Assembly: GCF_025370935.1 (NCBI RefSeq) | Contig: NC_133494.1 | Location: 6,718,274 to 6,782,273 of the forward strand | Length of the DNA: 64,000 bases | Direction: 5' to 3' | From: Choristoneura fumiferana | Taxonomy: Eukaryota > Arthropoda > Insecta > Lepidoptera > Tortricidae | Shown: positions 59,705 through 64,000 of the stretch, piece after piece | How the letters are laid out: each line of letters starts with the position of its first letter | Numbering within the stretch: the first letter of the stretch is position 1 | Notes under the pieces: generated by a model | Seen by the model: the letters and a program-made list of their open reading frames with translations, nothing else | The model's database searches: none | Told to the model about the DNA's origin: nothing | Made by a program: the position numbers and the translations under genes

Positions 59705-61994
59705 CATTTTTAAAAAGTTTCAATGGTGATTGATTGACTTGACATACATACCTATTTTTTCCATTGATTGTTTTGTCACATTACTGGTGTACTTTTTTAA
59801 AAGACATTATTTATTTTGAACAATGCACCTGCAAGGTATTGAGCATTAACAAAGTAAGGCAAATTAGTTTTGAGCAAAAATAGCAAACAATTCATTATTG
59901 TGTCGGTTATTGAATGTCAGTAAAACGTTTCTGTAGGCTTACATTTTTTTAACATTTAGATACTTTTGCTTCCGTAGTTATATTAAAAACGCAGAAGTAA
60001 CTCTGTCTTGTCTTTAAAACCCTAGGTAGGTAAACGAATTTTTCAACCAAAATTAGGTTATTTACACAGATTAGTTTAGTTGATTTTTTTGGTTTCCTAT
60101 TAATTAATATCAACATTCGTAATGAGTGACTGCGAATTGAAGTTGATTGATAAACTAATTAGGTAAAAATATCTTTTTTTTAAGGGAATTTAGTCACACT
60201 TAACTAGACATGTTCTGTATCTAAAAAGAAAATCAATGAACATTATAAAATCAAATCGTTGTCCGTTTCTCTGTAAGCTGCTTATAACTATTTTTCTTAA
60301 GAACACGTGGATATAATATCAAGTTGAAATTAACATCTGCAAACCTCTGAAACTGTGAAAGAAATAAGTTTATAAATTAGTGTGGTCAATATACCTCTGA
60401 AACGTATGTTTTCATGCAAAAACAATAGGATAATATCATAGGAACGTAGTAAAATCTATAGAATACTTAATCAAGAATTTAATAAGAAGTAGGGTTCTGC
60501 ACGCAACAAAAATCGCACCCGCACATTGCTTTTCACAAAAAAACAGTATTTAAGGTAACCACCTAATTATTTTTTGATCTCTTTAAATTTAACCTTAGGC
60601 CCGAGCAAGATTCAAACTTTGCCGTTTCTATTATTGGTGCTTAAAAAGGTTTCAGATATTGAGTTTTCCTTCTTGAGGTCGTCAAATTACCAACAGCCTC
60701 GGCTCCAGCCAGCAGGGTGCAACCAAACAAAAAAACCCGGTAAAGTTAACACGCGTTAAATGCACGAAATCACTATTTGTATAATTCGGACAAACAGACA
60801 GACGGTCCGACATTAACGTCCACATTAACGCGAACAATGTCAACAATGGGAGACAATGAGTCGCTCGTGTCCGACTCTTTGTTTACAACGGAAAACCATT
60901 AAAAATTATTAGACGGCATGAGTTTTTGGTCGATACGGAGAATTCAAAAATCGGTCGTGCGAGTTGCAATTGGAGAAAATTAACAGGTGAGACTTTTTTG
61001 GTTTCAAATGCGAGTTTATAACCGTGCGAGGGATTGTCATAAAAAGGAGTCTGCCTTAGATCGCACGGGACCACAGTCGCTTATTTTCATCATAATAAAT
61101 GTCATCGTTAACATCTTTCTTTTATGTCCCATAGTGCTAGGCAAGGCACTGTTCTTTACTTACTCGCCTAGGTGGAACGGGACGAACTGATTGATCACAA
61201 GCGACAAAACGGAGCACGTGCTTGACTTTCTGAAGTCAATACACACAGATACTCTTACATTATTAAGAGTCCATACTAACTTGTTCCATTTTGTAGTCAG
61301 CATAACAACAGGTAACACAAACTGCACGCTAGCTGAGACTTTTATGTATGGGCGGTCTCTTGCGGGCAAAGTACGTTAAAGCTAATCAATTTACTATTTA
61401 TATAACTAACTGGTGCTTGAGCTATGCGACACGAAGGCACAGAATAAATAATAGTACGAAGGTAGTATCGTATTCTAATAATTTGTAATGCTTGAATCGA
61501 TCAATTTTGAGACTTACACTATACAGTTTTTTTTTTGTATTGTCAGGTGAAACACTAAAGGCTTCTAAAGGCACCAATGATATACTACTAATAAATACCA
61601 AACGTTTCATGGCTCTAAAATTTGCCCTTCCGTTTTTATAATCGTCACCCTTTCAATGTTAGTAATAAACAAAATCGATACAACCGACCCTGTCCTAGGA
61701 AACAGGAACGAACCCTGCTTCAACCAGAAGGATCCGTTCTATGTATTTGAATTTATTATTTAATTGAAATAAATCAGAGAGCTGAGTCTCTTTTCGAATA
61801 AACGTCAAATTTAATTTACATATTATTTGATTATTTCTGTTACTTATGTATAAAAATAAAATATTTGATAGATGATTTCTTGGAAGAAAATAATTAACTA
61901 TCATAAAACTAAGTTATAAAATATAAAACTACACGATGTAATTTAATTAATAGTAGGTACCTATTGTTGAATATTATAATGTTAAAAATAAGGA
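59705..61994. other. Intergenic, unassigned
   Basis: AT-rich. Bases 60690-60890 are less AT-rich and free of known repeats (CCGACATTAACGTCCACATTAACGCG), a possible conserved element. No gene. Confidence 0.3.
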
Positions 61995-62097
61995 GTGTAG
62001 TATTCGCCAACAAACTGTTTTGCAGTTTGGCGAAGTATTTGTCATAAATTTAATGTATTTCTTTTTGTTGAGATAAATAAAAAAAAAAAAAAAAAAT
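61995..62097 (+). mobile_element. Poly(A)-tailed retroposon 3' end
   Basis: A hairpin TTCGCCAACAAACTG / CAGTTTGGCGAA (62003-62034) is followed by an AATAAA at 62076 running into an uninterrupted A run ending at 62096. The pure A tail implies a comparatively young retrotransposed end. The source is unknown. Confidence 0.55.
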
Positions 62098-63064
62098 AGC
62101 ATGTTCTCACTAATCCATTTTTGCTCAGCCGGGAGCCAGAGACTTGATATAATTTGGCAAACATTGTAACAGTGAGATAGTAAATAGTGTAGTTGTAATA
62201 GTGCGACTACTAAGTCTGATTCACAACTTTAAAATCATGTCAAATCTTGATACAGCTCCTAAAAAATATGTGCGAAAGCACATTGGACTCGGAATGACTT
62301 AAAAAATAATTCTTTGCAAAATTAACAAAGAAATTAAGATATTATGTGAATAAAAAAGGTTTTTCGCAAATAAAAAGCTTCTTAAGTTCTTGTGTTTGTG
62401 CTTTTAATAAAGTTACGGAACCCTAAAATAGTCCTTTTCGCACAGTCGTTAACCCTTAGGTTTTTTCAAAGATTTGTTTAGATGGCGCAATGACAAGAAA
62501 TACTGAAAAAGTAGCCTTCTGTGACTGTCGTTTTATTGTGGTTCGTAAACATAATTTATCGGTTTTGAATTCGCGGAACGACACTGTCATTTGGTAAACC
62601 CTTTAGTTAGCTTTTTACTCGTTTGGTTGTTAAAAGAGGTAGTCACCAAGGATGGAGAGGGAAGTCTTCTTGTATACATTTTTTTTGCCAATAATAGATC
62701 TGTATCAGATACTTGCTTAACGTACTACAAAAATATTTTTTTTTGCGGGATTATTTCAGAGCACTACTCGCAAATTATTCAAGAAATTCCCATGGCAGCT
62801 AAGGGCATAAGAATACAGTCTGATGAACATAAAAATCAGATAAATCATGAAGCAAGTCTTCCGATCAGACTCACCGTCACATTTTATATGTACTAAAGAT
62901 AACGGAAGCATGTCTTATGCATAAAGTGCTTCTATAAAAAGGCATTACGGTAGATACAATGTGTGCGTTTCTAATGCGTGACATAGTTAAACAGATGGCG
63001 TGAATTTTACTTATAATAAAAAGACGTAGTAGAAGTAGTGATTTTGTTTGATAATATATTTTAT
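62098..63064. other. Intergenic, unassigned
   Basis: AT-rich. TTACGGAACCCTAAAATAG at 62413-62431 is a scrap of the GGTTCCG family end. A 101-codon frame at 62591-62896 has no recognisable family and is likely chance. Confidence 0.3.
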
Positions 63065-63180
63065 TTTTAACCCGCGACGTAAAAAGGGCGTTATAAGTTT
63101 GAGCGCTATGTGTGTCTGTCTGTCTGTGGCACCGTAGCTCTTAAACGGGTGGGCCGATTTGAACGCGGTTTATTTTTATG
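63065..63180 (+). repeat. ACCCGCGACG...GTCTGTCTGTCTG repeat
   Basis: AACCCGCGACGTAAAAAGGG, TATGTGTGTCTGTCTGTCTG, GGCACCGTAGCTCTTAAACG and GGGCCGATTTGAACGCGG, an arrangement I recognise as a common lepidopteran dispersed repeat. Non-coding. Confidence 0.55.
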
Positions 63181-63330
63181 TTTATAAGCTTAAATTTAAC
63201 TTCACGTGTTTAAGTAGGTACGACACGTCCTACGAATCCGGAAATCACTTCTCGATCACTTTCTGGTATAAAATTCGAGCTGAAGTTTGGTATACTTGCT
63301 CATGTAAATCCGGTGTCAATATAATAAATA

Positions 63331-63572
63331 TCATGGGACACTTGTCACCAATTTACCTAGTCCCAAACTAAGCAAAGCTAGTACTATGGATACTAGGCAA
63401 CGGATAAACATACTTGTATAGATAAATACATACTTAAAAATAGATATTAAACATCCAAGACCCGAGAACAAACATTCGTGTTATTCACACAAATATCTGC
63501 CCCGCCGGGAATCGAACCCGGGACCTCAAGCTTCGTAGTCAGGTTTTCTAACCACTTGGCGGTCCGGTCTGA
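63331..63572 (-). mobile_element. tRNA-derived SINE, second family
   Basis: On the minus strand: an A-box-like GCCAAGTGGTTAG (from 63562), a B box GGGTTCGATTCC (63508-63519), GGCGGGGCAGATATTTGTGTG, then CTCGGGTCTTGGATGTTTAA and CCGTTGCCTAGTATCCATAG. The head retains good internal pol III boxes. It differs from the 10.13 kb family in both head and body. Its 3' limit (about 63331) is approximate. Confidence 0.75.
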
Positions 63573-64000
63573 TCTGTGTGAACTTTATCTGTGCTATATT
63601 AGATGCCTGCGTTATATGAAAATTTCTTATCTAAAAAGAAAGAAAACAAGTTCTATAAAAACGTTTATTCTGTAAATAGGATGAAAAGGCTTCTTTATAT
63701 TTAAACTACCTGCACTTTGGAAAGACCATATCATTACTGCCATGAATAATGTGCCGCAAGAAACGTGGCAGAAAGTCATTTTTCTAAATATTAACTATTA
63801 AAGCTAGCAAAACAAAGTAAATTAGAAATTGCTGCCAACAATCCGGTAAAATGTAAGAAAATACTCAAAAAGTATTACCTTGAGAGTGACAACAACGTAC
63901 CTACCTACTAACTACTTACAACTAAACTATTTATAATCAACTCAATTACTTAAGCAAAAAATCTATGTACTGAAACCGCTGTAACTCGCCTACTATTACA
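63573..64000. other. Intergenic, unassigned
   Basis: AT-rich; nothing recognised up to the window edge. Confidence 0.3.

Noticed and set aside
63499..63572. Apparent tRNA gene on the minus strand
   Set aside because: Good internal boxes, but the following sequence is a known kind of SINE body rather than a tRNA terminator, and a canonical acceptor stem does not close.
1..64000. CRISPR arrays, operons, toxin or phage systems
   Set aside because: The sequence is eukaryotic intron and intergenic DNA; the repeats are dispersed transposon copies, not regularly spaced arrays.

Overview
The window looks like a piece of a moth or butterfly (Lepidoptera) nuclear chromosome. It is AT-rich and almost gene-free. 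It is full of repeats I recognise as lepidopteran: tRNA-headed SINEs, 3' ends of RTE-type LINEs that finish in a GATGAT-type tail, the repeat that opens with ACTAATATTATAAATG and closes in a GCGAAGCCGCGGG-like end, and repeats opening with AACCGACTTCAAAAA or ending in GGTTCCG/CGGAACC. No bacterial, organellar or rRNA sequence was recognised.

Only one protein-coding gene can be supported: the last coding exon (17327-18617, + strand) of an odd-skipped family zinc-finger transcription factor, most likely bowl (brother of odd with entrails limited). The exon begins at a clean splice acceptor, encodes the last three C2H2 fingers and a long low-complexity tail, and ends in the FSIEDIMRR Groucho-recruitment motif of this family. 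It is followed by an AT-rich 3' UTR with three AATAAA signals. The 5' exons, with the start codon and the first finger or fingers, were not found here and probably lie left of base 1. If so, bases 1-17326 are intron. That interval holds several less AT-rich islands (about 6.7, 9.9, 11.0, 15.1, 16.0 and 16.75 kb) that may be enhancers or alternative promoters.

Layout: 1-17.3 kb is putative intron with a piggyBac-like MITE (2.1-2.9 kb), a LINE tail, a SINE split by a MITE and a small inverted-repeat element. 17.3-19.4 kb is the terminal exon and 3' UTR. 19.4-64 kb is intergenic or unassigned and is a mosaic of transposon debris with clear nesting: an RTE fragment inside a PIF/Harbinger-like MITE (26.1-26.5 kb), a tRNA-like element inside a second SINE (27.7-28.3 kb), and a MITE inside a GGTTCCG-family repeat (29.1-29.4 kb). 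Foldback elements lie at 33.2, 49.6 and 59.0 kb. A cluster of TATCGATA octamers followed by a GTAAGT donor-like site lies at 40.5-41.0 kb.

The observations most worth checking are the hammerhead-ribozyme-like core inside a terminal-inverted-repeat element (52.5-52.7 kb), the degenerate GCATAA/TTATGC inverted array (24.4-25.0 kb), the hairpin-rich palindromic element at 59.0-59.5 kb, and the possible minus-strand mini-exon and promoter at 11.0-11.1 kb. I did not find a new multi-gene system; the novelty here is in repeat architecture and possible regulatory DNA.
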